A DNA stretch of 64,000 bases from Lytechinus variegatus (lineage: Eukaryota; Echinodermata; Echinoidea; Temnopleuroida; Toxopneustidae). Shown here piece after piece: positions 23,001 to 34,476 of this stretch. The stretch lies in NCBI RefSeq assembly GCF_018143015.1, contig NC_054743.1:31459934-31523933 (forward strand), read 5' to 3'. Numbering within the stretch: position 1 is the first letter of the stretch; each line of letters begins with the position of its first letter. Made by a program: the position numbers and the translations under genes. Below the pieces are notes generated by a model. That model was not told the origin of the DNA. It saw nothing but the letters and a program-made list of their open reading frames with translations, and did no database searches.

Positions 23001-26000
23001 CCTTTAAAATTGGTTTCACCATAATTTAGAGTACAGTTATAAAAATCTCCATTGAAACTTGCCTCACCTCCTTTTAAAGTGGCTTCACCATAATGTGTGG
23101 TACAGTTTATTCTTTTTAAAAAACTGAGCTCCATTGAAACCTGCCTCACCTCCATTTAAATTGGCTTCAACATAATTTAGAGTACAGTTATAAAAACCTC
23201 CATTGAAACTTGCCTCACCTCCTTTTAAACTGGCTTCAACATAATATGTGTGGTACAGTTTATTAAAACCTCCATTGAAACTTGCCTCACCTCCTGGAGG
23301 GCGCTCTTTAATATGCCTGTAGGTTGGAGGTTGTACGAAAAACGAAATCACGTTGCAGGGACTGGAAAAGGGAGTCTCTGATCTCGTCTTCGCTGTTTTC
23401 GTTTTTACAAACGGAATCACGGAGCGGAGAGCGTGTTCTGGTTTTGTTTTTGATGCATGAAAACACAAGTCACAGAGCGAAAATCGTGTTCTGGTTTCGT
23501 TTTTGATACATAAAAACACAAATATAAAATGAGAAATCAGAGAGAGCCGAAAACATTTCTGATTTCAATATTCTGTTTTTGAGCAACAAAAACGAAATCA
23601 CAGCACGGGTTTTCACGCTGTGATTTCGTTTTTTGTTTTCAAAGACCGAACCACGTACTGATTTTCCGTTTTCGCTGTACGCTGAACGGGTATGAAAAAC
23701 GAATTATCCATTAGTACCCTGATTGTACAGGCTGTTAATTCACTTGGATGTCGTGTGTGATGTCGGCTGCTTGCAGCACATCACATGCTACAAATGCATT
23801 CCTGTATGACGTGACTGTGAAAAAAGTATTTTTCAGTTTTACTGTTTCAAAAGAAATATTCCCTTTGTATATTTGTGCATATTGTTTAATATTTCCATCA
23901 ATATAAAGACCCGCCAATATAGCCAGGCTACATATTTACCCCACCCCAGTCTCTGTAACTTATGTCCCATCTCTTTTTTCTTTATCGATGTCTTATCATC
24001 ATGCTTATCGAGTCAAATCAAGAACAAGATTTTTCTCATCCCAATGCAGGAGTTGGATCTATATCCTTGTCTTTTTGTACAAACCTCTTGTAGGTCTACG
24101 TCTAATTAGTTTAATAACTACATCTAACTCCCCCTCCTTTTTTTCTTTTGTCTCTTTGGACACTTTCTTTCTTTTTTATTTTTTTACCTATTAAGTATTA
24201 GGCCTATATATTTAATGTTAGTTCTATGCATCCCCATAGTTTACTGTTATTTTTTGTATGTCATTCATTGTTGAGGCCTGAGGGGGCTTATTTTACCACC
24301 TATGCTTTCTTATAGAATATAGTCTCCTCATGTTTCTCATTAATTAAGTTATGTTGTTCTTATAATGTTCATTTACATGCCTTCATTTGTTTTCTTTTCT
24401 TACTTACTCTGCTTTTTTAATTGTTATCAATTTCGAAGTTTTGTATATTCTATTGTGCATGTTAAGAGAAAAAGACAAATAAATTTGAACTTGAACTCGG
24501 ACAACAGAAAGCCAAAAAACTAAAGTAAACTAGTTAGTAGTGTAATTTAATTCACTTTCCCAGGCTTGGAATTGGAAAAGTAGTCTATCCAAAAAGTCCC
24601 AATTAAGGAAGAATTCATGTCATGTTATTCTCTAACTTTGTGAGTTAAGTCTATCTTGTTTAAAAAGCTTGTGGCTTCTAACATATATTGTAGTAGACTA
24701 GGTAATTGAACGATGGACAGAGTGCATCACAGTGAGCAATTTCCCATCTTTTTCTCCTTTTTAGAGACATTTTAATAGTCCTTTCAAAAAACTGCTAAAT
24801 AAAACCCAGCAAACTTTGAACGATGGACAGAGTGCATCACAGTGAGCAATTTCCCATCTTTTTCTCCTTTTTTAGAGACATTTTAATAGTCCTTTCAAAA
24901 AACTGCTAAATAAAACCCAGCAAACTTTGACCAGTTAGTTTTGTCCAGTAGCTTTAAATGAAACTGTTTCAAAACCATGAAACACATATTTTGTCCATTA
25001 TGCACAGCTTTGCTTACTTCACTGAAGTTACTGTGCCAAGGATCTTCTTCCGTTGAGTACAGTCCTCTATGCTTTCTTTGCTCCACCAAGATCTCCGATC
25101 TTAGTGGAGGAAGAACACGAGAGAGAGTAGCCATGATGATTCATAATTTTTAAGGCCACCACTAGAATTCACATAGGTAGTGAATAGGTAGTGTAGCACA
25201 TTTTAGCTGGTTTGCTAAAACAAACTAACTCAGACACAGAAAGTTTATTTTTATCATTTTATTTTCACCTGCTTATTCTATTCTTCTTTATTTAGCACTA
25301 GTTATCTTTATTACCCTGTTACTTAAAGGGCCCAGAAACTGACAAATCATGGGGAAATACGAAACTTGCAAAAGGCCAATTGACTTGCATAATATAATCC
25401 GTCCGTCATGAGCGCCCGTCGGACTAATGCGATAAAAGTTCGGACAGCACGAATTTGACCGAACTTGTGATGGTTATTTACTTCGGATCATCGCTGTTCC
25501 AGTTTCCAACAATCCCAATTCATAGACTCATGGCAGGTCTCTTGATTGCAAAACCAAAATAAATCACCACTGTGAAGTTACATGATTCAAAGTGAAAACA
25601 CGCAGTTTACATCTGGTCGGTTAGTCTATTGCTCTCAAGACCTCCCAGACATGCCGGCGTCTATTACATAACACCCCCAGGCATGCAGCCGAGTGGAATC
25701 CCTTCTCTGTTCTGAGATAAGCCTTGATTTCCCCATGATTTGTCAATGAAAGGTCGCTTTAACACTTACGTTTGTGAATTGCAAGTTACTCACATCTCAT
25801 TTTACTATAAAATCTTTCTGTTTGTTCATGGCAGATCTTTCCTGAAGGTTTTCCTTGGAGGCCAAGCATTGTCCTTGCTCATCTGTGGCACAGGGGTCAC
25901 CAGCCAGCTCCTGAACGACAATCATGGAATCAACGCCCCCACTACCCAGAGCTTTGCAAACTATCTTCTCCTGGCGCTGGTGTACTGCACCCTCTTGTGC

Positions 26001-29000
26001 CTGCGCAAGACCAGGGAGAAGAACTTTTACCACATCTTCACCAAGCGATGGTGGAAGTACATTCTGATAGCACTCGTAGATGTGGAAGCAAACTACTTGG
26101 TGGTGAAGGCGTACCAGTATACAACTCTTACGAGTGTACAGGTAGAAATACACCTTTTCATTGTGATGTCATGAAAATAAAAGAAGTAAAATATATGGAT
26201 TATTAAGAGCAGCAGTGTGCTATATTTGTCTAGCTATTTAGATAATTTTAAGTTTATCTTTTTCTCCATTCATCTCACCATAATTCAGCATTTGATATTG
26301 ATTAGCAAAATTAAAACCAGGCTCTGATTTTATACCTGATGCAGGTTACTGCTTTGGCACCTCCATTGCAAAGATAAAGGGAAGGATGATGCTTTACTTG
26401 CAGACAATTTATATCAATTATTTTTATTACTCTGTTTATATTCCTCTTTTAGCTGTTGGATTGTATCACCATACCTGTGGTAATCTTACTGTCGTTCCTC
26501 ATCCTGCGTACTCGCTATCGCATCATTCACATTGCTGGTGTGGTAACATGCATTGCTGGCCTTGGGGCTCTCATTGGAGCTGATGTACTGTCAGGCAGAG
26601 CTGGTGGTAAGCCAATTTTCATTAACACAACGGCTTGGATAGCCAATCGTGTAAAAATTTGACTTCGCATTTGGTGCTCAATTCATTAATACTGTACTTG
26701 TTTGGGAGTAATAATGAGTAAATATACTTTTCTTTTTGATAAGTGTTTGGATAAAGACCATAGTAAATATAAGAAATATATAATCTTCACAAAATCATGA
26801 CTGTTTGGCTTCTCATAATTTTGGCATTGACTTACCTCGGTCTAAGTTAAACCGGACTTGGTCATTGTGTTTTTCATTTACAATGTCCACTGATTTCATT
26901 ACATTTTAAAGTAAATGATTTTTTGCTTTTCTTTAATAGTCAATTAAGGGTCACACAGGGTAATAAATTCTAAAAATCAATTTGGTTATTCAACATTCTT
27001 TGGCTATGAACCTCTGCTAGTGTCTAAGATGAGTTGATACTTGATCAAATTTTCCAGAAAATTATGTGTAGAAAATGTATTATGATGAGAATTCATCTTT
27101 ATGCTGATAAATCTCTGGAATGGCATCTGGGAGAAATAAAATAGGGTATCTTAGCAGAGAATATCTAGAGGGATTTCATGAAGCAGCTTGTAAGTGACTT
27201 TCACTGACAGCTGTTGTAAACTACTGAAATTCTTGCATCTGATTTGCTGATAGCAAAGTCATGAATGAAAGTACAAGCAAAATGATTTATGAAACTGACT
27301 GCATGTTACAGTTATTCCAGGTTCAAGAATATTTTAATATTTCCAGAGGGAGATATTAAAGATGACAGGACAGACAGGTGGCCATTCGTAGAATTCCTGG
27401 ACAAAGCAATAAAATGGAACACAGTATATGCATTGGTATCCATTTAAATGCTTCAGCTGCACAGGCAACTGTCCTGTTTTTAGGGCCCAAATAAATATAT
27501 GCAATAAATTTTTACCCCACACATTGTGGATTGGTTTCTGGTCATGCCCTAGTTGAAAAAAAAAGATGTGCTTGCAACAGTGATCTTGACATTTGCAACT
27601 ACATGTAGGTCACAGATCTTGTATTTGTTGTTTTCATCAAAGAATAGGAGTTCCTAACCATGGGATGTGATTAGAAGTGTGTAAAGCTGTATTTACGATA
27701 CATTTTTTGACATAAATTTAACCACAATTTATCTTTTTATATAGGGAGGTTGGGAGAGAGAGAGAGGGTGGGGTTAGAAATTGCAAGTGTGTTGACCCCA
27801 TAAGTCACAGATCCCTCTCAACTTTGCTAATATATAATAACAGAATTTTAGGATTTTTCCTGGTGAACTCACTTGAGATAGTGATGAAGTCAAGTGATTT
27901 TGCTTTAGCCATGAAAGAAATCAAGCTCGAAAAATGAAATAGCAAGGGAAATTAGTATGAGTTGATTATAGTACATTTTCTTCGCATATGTTTTTTAAAT
28001 TGTATCTTTTTTAGGTGAATCGTAGGTTTCAATTTTATTAAATCCATCTCTTTTTACTTGATTTTTTTTTAATTTGCAGATGGCACAGCCCAGAACAAGC
28101 TATTGGGTGACATTTTTTGTTTGCTTGGAGCAAGTCTTTATGGTGTCTCCAATGTAGCACAGGAGTATGTGGTCCGTCAGTACACACGGACAGAATTCTT
28201 GGGCATGGTCGGACTCTTTGGGACATTTGTATCTGGAATACAACTGTGAGTAGGATGAATTGTTCATGATTTCAAAATCATTTTTGGCTGTTCAATTTTT
28301 TTTATTTGGGCAGTCGAACATTTTTGATGGTGTTTTGTGTTATTTTCATTGTTATTGATCACTCTGTTTTTATATTTGAATAAACGTAGATGATATTTCC
28401 TCCCCTTCCTTTCCCTGCCTCTCTCGTCCCCTCCTTTTTCACTGATCTGTGACCACTTTCCTTTTGCTCTTTTTCTCTCTTTCCTCATGAGTTTGAGACC
28501 ATCTGTTGACAAAGTCTTCTCACTTTCCATAACTTCTGTTTATGTTTCACTATTCTGTATGGCAATATAGAAGGTAAAGTTGGGATTGGCATTTTAAGTT
28601 GAAGGATTAATTCAGTTTATTTTGAAGTGTAATGTTCTTTACTGAAATTCCACAGCTTGTGATTTTACACAATTTTCCTAAAATGTGTACTTTGTGACTT
28701 TGTCATTTGTGAACTACCATTTACCCAAATCATAAAATCCTTTTTATAATCTTTATTGCTGTATCTTATCATTTAGTCAGCTATAAAATGTTTGAGTTAG
28801 AGAAGGTTCATTGTACTCGATTCTATTACATGTTTTATAACCTTTATTTTAAAGGTAAAGGTTAGATTAGGGGAGCGTTAGAATTCGTAACATAGATCAG
28901 GTTTTGAATGTAAATTTCTGTTATGGTTTCATTGTTGCAGATTGAATAGTCTGTCTCTATAAAAATCTTGTCTTCAATAGTACATGGATTTATAGAAATA

Positions 29001-31643
29001 CATGTATGACAGAAATTGAGAAATTCAATCCTATCCCAATGAAATTCCCCTTATATCACTCACACACAAGACTCATGTCCAGTAAATATATGTTGTAAAG
29101 CATACTAAAATTTTAGGTTATGCTACATGTAGGACTATATGAAGATGATAGTTATGGAACCACGTTATAATGTCCTTTGCACACCAACCTGCCTCCTCCA
29201 TCCTATTCCACATAACACTCTTAACATGGGCATAATAGAGTTTGATAAATGAATGGGACATTGCAGGGAACTTTACACTGTATGATTAGTTCCAACAAAT
29301 AATCTAATCAGTAGTACTTCATTAATATCAGTTCAAGGCATTTTTACAAGGCAGATTCATTGATGCATTTGAACTCAATTTTCTTGCAACAGCCCATCAT
29401 ACTTGATTATTGAACTTGCGCTTGGTTTGCGATTGAACTTAGTTACTGCAACATCTCATCTGCTCCTGCTAACATGTACATGTATGCTATTGTATATGTT
29501 AATGATGTTACAATGTGCATGTATACACTGAATAAGTAGGAGGGAGGGATAGGTGACAATGAGAAAAACAAGGAAATAAGACTTTATAAGAGTTTGCATT
29601 GATGACTAGAGTCTTTTGTGTTGTTTGTATAGGAGGCAATTTGGGTTTCATTGTATGCTTGAGTGACTTCTAATGGAGAACCTTGACAGAAATTCAATTC
29701 TTTTAGGTGACTCAGACTCCCCACTAATTGGTGCTGAATATCACCCTGTATGGCAGTCTCAATTCTCATTGTTATCATTTTGAATGGAATAATATTAGTG
29801 GCTTAATTGGAGTGTAGTGAGAAAACTTGCATTCTTGAAGATAGGAGATTCCCAAGCAATGCGTGTCATTGTGAGGGGATCAATAAACCAAAGAGAATTG
29901 TTCTGCAGTTTATGCTCAGTGATGGTATCATTAACATCCTTTTATGCATGACCCTTCATGGTAATGCCCTCCCACTTGTTTTCTTTTTTTTTCATTCTCA
30001 TTCCCTGTATACTGTAGTGTCAATGCCAGTAAACAATAGAGGGTATTTGGCTTTGCCTAGAAATTATTATTTTTTTTAAGAGCAGAGTGTAAATAACAAT
30101 AATGCCTTAAGCTTACAGTGCTTTAATCTGTAAGCGCTTGAAATAAGTAGTTACAAAGTTATGATAACATATTAACATAAACATATATGAAGAATTAAAG
30201 TAAACAATATGAGCTGTCCAATCAAAGTTCATTTCAGGATGAAGAGATATACTTTTTTAACGATTCAATAGAACAATGCTCAAAGTACTGTACATGTTAT
30301 CATTCATTTTTAGTTGAAAATGTGTTCACTTTCCCCTTTTGAATTAAAGAGAGAGCTACATGTAGATGTTCTTGCAAAAAAATGGTGTGTGCACAAGAAT
30401 GTTTCACATAATAATATAGAGAATGTTTGAGAATTCTAATGATGCTATTGCTGGCCAAGATTAATGGGATCAATTACAAGTCTTTGTAAGACTTTCTTGT
30501 CCAGGAGAGATCGCAAATCAGGTCGAAATCAATGTAGAAGTGCTTGAGCATCTGCTTAAATAAAGATCCAGACGCAAACACTTGTATCCACAATACATGT
30601 TTACGAACATCCAGCCATAAACTTTAAAGCGAATTCCTTTCTATTCTTGTTCATTTTTCTCTGTCATTTCAGGGTGGCCCTGGAGCGTCAAGAACTCGCC
30701 ACCTTCTCCTGGAACATTGAGGCGATCCTGTTGCTCCTAGCCTTTGCAGCGTGTATGTTCTGTCTCTATTCTCTCTTCCCTGTGGTCATCAAGTGGAGTA
30801 GTGCCACAGTGGTCAACCTGTCCATCTTGACAGCTGATATGTACACCTTGTTCATCGGGCTCTTCGTGTTCCATTTTGTGGTAAGATATTTTGGGTAGTC
30901 GCCAAGTGGAGACCCGACCTTAGATGTGATTATGCTCAATTTGCCAAAGCATATTAGGCATTTTTAATCATGTATTAAAAACGTAGTTGCATCCTTTTAT
31001 CTATTTTTCTACAATACGGATATAGATGAACTGAAAATCCTTCCCAAAATGTGTTTCATATAAGCACTTCTTGAATACATGGTTTCTTGAAAGCTTCAAT
31101 TCAACATCTTTAAAAAATATGCATTTGAGAATTAAGAAAAAGCATTATTATCATTATTTTATTCAGTTACCCAAAGAAATGAAAACATACATTTCATGTA
31201 TATACATATAAAAAAGAAATAGATTGCTTATTGTGGCATGCGGATGTGGGTTCACAAAACAGAAAATCTTTCCTCTTGATTAGAGCTATGTTTACCTTCC
31301 TCAACATGTAGTCTTAAAGTCTCTCTTATCTTATATTTTCCTCTTCCAGTTTTCTGGGCTGTATCTCTTTGGCTTTGGCCTCATCTTCACTGGAGTGATC
31401 ATCTACTCTCTCAAACCAACAAAGGATGCTCCTTCGGGACCAAGGTCATACAGTCTGTTCCACAACAATCAGTCATCGGAAAACATCACCCGCATCAGCA
31501 TCCGCGATGATGACGATACCGCCGAAGGGACGACGACGACCTTGACGGATGGTGTTGACATTGAAGGTGCAGCGCCGAGGGATGACGATACCGAGCAATT
31601 ACATAAAGAATTTAGCAAGAGTCTCAATGGTGATTCGAACTGA
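17005..31643 (+). CDS. SLC35F2: Solute carrier family 35 member F1/F2-like transporter, six exons
   Basis: Exons: 17,005-17,123; 25,835-26,141; 26,453-26,606; 28,080-28,245; 30,673-30,880; 31,350-31,643. All junctions are GT-AG and in phase; product 415 residues. SLC35 proteins are multi-pass membrane transporters of the drug/metabolite superfamily; human SLC35F2 is reported to import queuosine-type nucleosides, and the substrate here is unknown. Recognition: [19 protein letters not shown] at the end of exon 2 matches human SLC35F1 almost residue for residue. Other matches are LLDC (start of exon 3), [16 protein letters not shown], and [15 protein letters not shown] in exon 5. About ten hydrophobic segments are visible. 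The last 75 residues are a polar, Asp/Thr-rich cytoplasmic-type tail. Exon 1 ends [11 protein letters not shown] and continues [13 protein letters not shown], aligning with human SLC35F2 around [20 protein letters not shown]. Start: ATG at 17,005 is the first after an in-frame stop; ATG at 17,023 has a better context and would give 409 residues. F1 versus F2 cannot be settled here. Confidence 0.93.
17347..17720 (+). repeat. Left outer inverted domain of the foldback element
   Basis: Built from diverged GTGATTTCGTTTTT and CAAAAACAGAA-like motifs, with an inner hairpin AACGAAATCACAGC / GCTGTGATTTCGTT (about 17,440-17,485). It ends with CCTACAGGCATATTAAAGAG then CGCCCTCC, directly before the array. 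It pairs with 23,294-23,724. Confidence 0.9.
17721..21755 (+). repeat. 78-bp minisatellite array, left arm
   Basis: About 50 head-to-tail units by length. The core is GGAGGTGAGGCAAGTTTCAA then TGGAGGTTTTTT. One unit type continues AAAAAGAATAAACTGTACCA and CACATTATGG; a shorter type continues ATAACTGTACTCTAAATTA. Because 78 is a multiple of three, long open frames run through it with a 26-residue periodic translation. These are not regarded as genes. A 1,390-bp higher-order duplication lies inside (for example 19,583-19,985 repeated at 20,973-21,375). Confidence 0.95.
21756..21955. other. Central spacer of the foldback element
   Basis: About 200 bases of non-array sequence between the opposed arrays. 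Its left part (GAGCTACAGGCAATATTAAA, then GAGCACCCTTC) is a diverged copy of the outer-domain/array junction near 17,690-17,720. The rest (CACGATAATTATACACGTGA and onwards) is unique in this window and carries ACGTG motifs on both strands. Confidence 0.75.
21956..23293 (-). repeat. Minisatellite array, right arm (inverted)
   Basis: About 17 units by length of the same repeat in reverse orientation (CCTCCATTGAAACTTGCCTC then ACCTCC). Divergence among units is greater than in the left arm, and this arm is about a third of its length. Confidence 0.93.
23294..23724 (-). repeat. Right outer inverted domain of the foldback element
   Basis: Reverse complement of the left outer domain. It differs by an extra roughly 53-bp internal unit (two GAACACG-type blocks around 23,430-23,510 where the left has one) and a 7-base duplication near 23,325. 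Confidence 0.9.
23731..24500. other. SLC35F intron 1, right flank of the foldback element; possible LINE 3' end
   Basis: From about 24,060 the sequence is T-rich and ends AGAAAAAGACAAATAAA then TTTGAACTTGAAC near 24,465-24,497. This is the kind of tail found at 3' ends of non-LTR retrotransposons (a short tandem ending after AATAAA). No reverse transcriptase is visible, so this would be a 5'-truncated fragment. Weak assignment. Confidence 0.3.
24706..24926. repeat. 110-bp tandem duplication
   Basis: 24,706-24,815 is repeated at 24,816-24,926 with one extra T. TTGA is present at all three junctions, consistent with slippage or unequal exchange between short matches. Confidence 0.95.
25018..25134 (-). 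CDS. Candidate first coding exon of an unidentified antisense gene
   Basis: On the minus strand an ATG with a good context (A at -3, G at +4) follows an in-frame TGA nine bases upstream. It opens 39 codons beginning [20 protein letters not shown] and rich in ordinary codons. The frame meets a consensus donor (GAA/GTAAGC, intron from 25,017) in phase 0. The start resembles a mitochondrial targeting peptide (Arg, Leu, Ser; few acids early). Reading on without splicing gives a 79-residue frame whose end lies in the 110-bp tandem duplication. I do not recognise the protein and found no downstream exon. It would lie within SLC35F intron 1 on the opposite strand. Chance is a real alternative. Confidence 0.3.
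25327..25758. mobile_element. TTAA-flanked inverted-repeat element in SLC35F intron 1
   Basis: TTAA lies at 25,323-25,326 and 25,759-25,762. The inner ends AGGGCCCAGAAACTGACAAA and the reverse complement of the right end (AGCGACCTTTCATTGACAAA) agree, followed in both by TCATGGGGAAAT. The inverted match is about 35 bases; the interior does not obviously pair. It sits 76 bases upstream of SLC35F exon 2. No protein encoded. Confidence 0.8.
26607..28079. other. SLC35F intron 3
   Basis: No exon-like frame seen. 27,172-27,302 has weakly inverted TTTCATGAAGCAGCTTGTA / CAAGCAAAATGATTTATGAA ends and may be a decayed palindromic element. Confidence 0.4.
28246..30672. other. SLC35F intron 4
   Basis: AT-rich, 2.4 kb, no second gene seen. 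Part of 29,390-29,450 (TTGCAACAGCCCATCA, TTGCGATTGAAC) resembles the end of the palindromes at 48,706-48,923 and 59,394-59,575, but a full element was not delimited. Confidence 0.4.
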
Positions 31644-34244
31644 AGGAGAAGGTAACCTCACTCGCTTAGAGGTTGCCCTTTTTTTTTATTGTATTCTTTT
31701 TGTAAGTTATTATTGAATTTGTAAGAAAATTATTCCGTCTCTGCTTTGGCCGGCGCGGCTGGATTTGGACTATGGAAAGGTGCAAGGTTTCATGGAAATT
31801 TAATTGGAATGAACTCGGCTGTCAAAGCAAGATCTGCAATGAATCCATAAGCTGTGTATACATCATCCACTGAAGGGAAATCTGTGGAAGTGCCGATGTA
31901 ATAAGAAATCAGTTCTTTGCAGGAGAAACATTCTCTCTATGTATCTACATGTGATCATCTACCTGATACAAAATTTCCATTGGTGGGACAAAGACTTAAA
32001 GACAGCAAAATAATATTTCATTTGCTTGCTTCAGTGATTGGAAATGCCGGACTGTTGGGCCAAAAGGCAGCAATGCTATATTAAAAGCATATGGGTCCCT
32101 TTTACCACTTGAGTTCAATTTTATTCACTGTGGTACAACTGTAGTTATAGATTACTTCACAACACTAATCATGTTACCTTATCTATTTGCTTGAATGATA
32201 CATGTATTTGCTCCATACAACTTCTTTCACATCTTTTCTGCCGAAAGGATTCATTTGAAAAGTCATAATCAATAATCAAAGCGTATTGATATCACTTACG
32301 ATGACTGTACAAACCCAGTGCACTATAAAGCAATGTAGGAAGTTCTATTTTCTACTAACTGCTGGGAGAGCTCCTCATTGAAATTGACCTTGAAAACGAC
32401 ATTGAGGGCAATTCTATAAAGTATATACATTCGACCTCCCCCCCCCCTCGTCAGTTGTCAGTTGACCTTCTCATAATGGATTGTCTCTGTTTTCTAGTTC
32501 ATATACATATAAAAGGATGTAATGCTCTCAAACTATCGTGCCTTGAAGAGTTAATGGAGTTATTAGAAGTAAAATGAAAGTAAAATGGTTCATAATTTTA
32601 TGAAATTTCCATTGAGATTTAAATGTACATGTACATGAAAATGTACGACACTGTTTTAAAGAGGTAAATCATGTTGAGAAAAATCTTACTTCGTTTTGGG
32701 AGAAATTACTTTACACATTGATATCATGCTGTAACCATATTGATATACCTCCTATGTTAATTGCACAGTTTGAATAATTAATTGAGAATGGTATCTTGAC
32801 TTCCTGCAGCAGATACGAAGAAGAGTTCTTGCGTCATTTGTTCTCAATGGGAACAATATGTGGTCAAGTACATTCTATGACATAAAAGTCAGGGGGAGGG
32901 GGGCAAAGCAGTGAGCTGATTGATACACTTCCCATGCTTTCAAAGTAATTGCTCAAAATAGATATGGATTTCTCGTAAATTCGCAATCATGTTTTAGTAA
33001 CCTGGGGGTGTTACACAAAGATTTAAGTATGACTTAAGAGTCGCACTTAATGCCGACGCGTACATGATATGCTACATGCAATATCTTATTGATCAATACG
33101 CATTAGTGCGTGTCCTTTTGGCATGTTCTGACCAATGCGGTCTTGCTTTATATACTGCACACAACGAGGCGGACTCTAAGTCGTACTTAAATCTTTGTGA
33201 AACACCCTCCTGGTTACTATAGATAGGAATATGTGTTTTATTTTCTGGATTTTTAAGCATTTTTTTCCTTAGCTACTTGGAGGCACAGAGTGGATCCAGA
33301 TGTAGTCTTGGCAAACCTAAAAGTACCACTGATGTACAAACAGAAGCTTTTTATAGTCATCTGATATACTTGTATGTTAAACATAAATCTTGTGCTTTAC
33401 GTCCACTGTGTTAAAAAGGTGAATAGATATGGTTGCCTGTACAGAGATGCCTTTTTCTACTTTGACATTAAGCTGTCATTTATTGTACATAATTTCATTG
33501 TACATGATTGTTCTTAATCATTTGATTTGATATATGATTGTATATAATTATACTGGAACAGTACAAGTATTATTCACAGCGCAAATATTATTAGCAATGT
33601 ATCATTTATTCATGGTAGTTTGCATATTTCACTTATCTTCTCGTTTACAGCTATCTTTTTCTTATCTCTTTCTTATTATCTTTTCTTGCTTTTTTTTTAA
33701 ATTATATGCAGTATTCTAATTCAAGTTCAATTTACAGAGAATTATAAAAAGAATCAAAGATTCTAACTTAAACAAATCATGCAGCCATCTCGCACAGATA
33801 CCTGTAGGCAATCATTAAAACTAGTACATGAGTTTTGTTAAAATTGGTATACTTATTTTTTACACTGGAATGTTGCTCTGATTGTACAGAAATAGTTCAA
33901 GTATTACATGATTCATGTATTAGCTGTTGGTCATTAATGCAATGTGATTTTGCAAAATATTTCAAAGTGCAAAAACTTGAAACGTGTATTCTCTTTTTTT
34001 TCTCAATTTCTGTATTCAAATTCAAGTTTGATCAGTTAATGCTTTATTATAAAACATCATGCCAGAAGATTTCACACATACCAAAATAAAATTGGCACAT
34101 TCTCATAATTCAAGGCACTGAAATGTTCTGTGAATGTACAAGAGAAGTACAAGTATTTTATGTTGCCACCCTCATATTACCAATTGTTTTAGGTCTTAGT
34201 TTTTATTTGAGTAATATTCATGTTCAGCCAATCACTGATACAAC
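31644..34244. other. SLC35F 3' flank
   Basis: Probably includes the SLC35F 3' untranslated region. An ATTAAA lies near 32,080 and the first AATAAA near 34,085, so the transcript end is uncertain. One palindromic element lies at 33,004-33,210. Confidence 0.4.
33004..33210. mobile_element. Short palindromic transposon (GGGTGTTACACAAAGATTTAAG ends), copy 1
   Basis: The left end GGGTGTTACACAAAGATTTA and the reverse complement of the right end (GGGTGTTTCACAAAGATTTA) match. Inversion continues into AAGTATGACTTAAGAGT and its partner ACTCTAAGTCGTACTT. A related copy split by another element is at 48,674-49,107. Confidence 0.8.
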
Positions 34245-34476
34245 AGGGCCCCGTCTTACAAAAAATTACGATAACTCTATGGAAATCCATCAGTGTCATG
34301 ATTTTTTCTTCAGAAAATTTGAAGAATAGCTTAATGAATCTTCAAGAAAACAATGCATGTATACACATCATTATTAGAAAATGTTTTGAACAAACATGCT
34401 TAATAGATGTTGACCTTGCTGGCCGTCCATAGATGTGATTTATCGTATCAATCACAACTCTGTAAGATTGGGCCCT
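34245..34476. mobile_element. Short palindromic transposon (AGGGCCCCGTCTTACA ends)
   Basis: Inverted ends AGGGCCCCGTCTTACAAA and TGTAAGATTGGGCCCT. Inner pairing includes ACGATAACTCTATGG and a diverged partner CCATAGATGTGATTTATCGT. Confidence 0.7.

Larger units (their letters stand above)
17347..23724. mobile_element. 6.4-kb foldback-type transposon with internal minisatellite arrays
   Basis: The element lies in SLC35F intron 1. It is flanked by a 6-bp duplication GTACAG (17,341-17,346 and 23,725-23,730), and its termini are perfect inverted repeats starting AATCAGGGTACTAATGG. The structure is: left outer domain 17,347-17,720; left array 17,721 to about 21,755, of a 78-bp unit; central spacer about 21,756-21,955; right array in reverse orientation about 21,956-23,293; right outer domain about 23,294-23,724. 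No transposase or other conserved protein is visible, so it is non-autonomous. It recalls the TU foldback elements described from sea urchins and Drosophila FB, which also combine long inverted ends with tandem repeats; whether it is a TU relative needs comparison. Confidence 0.92.
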
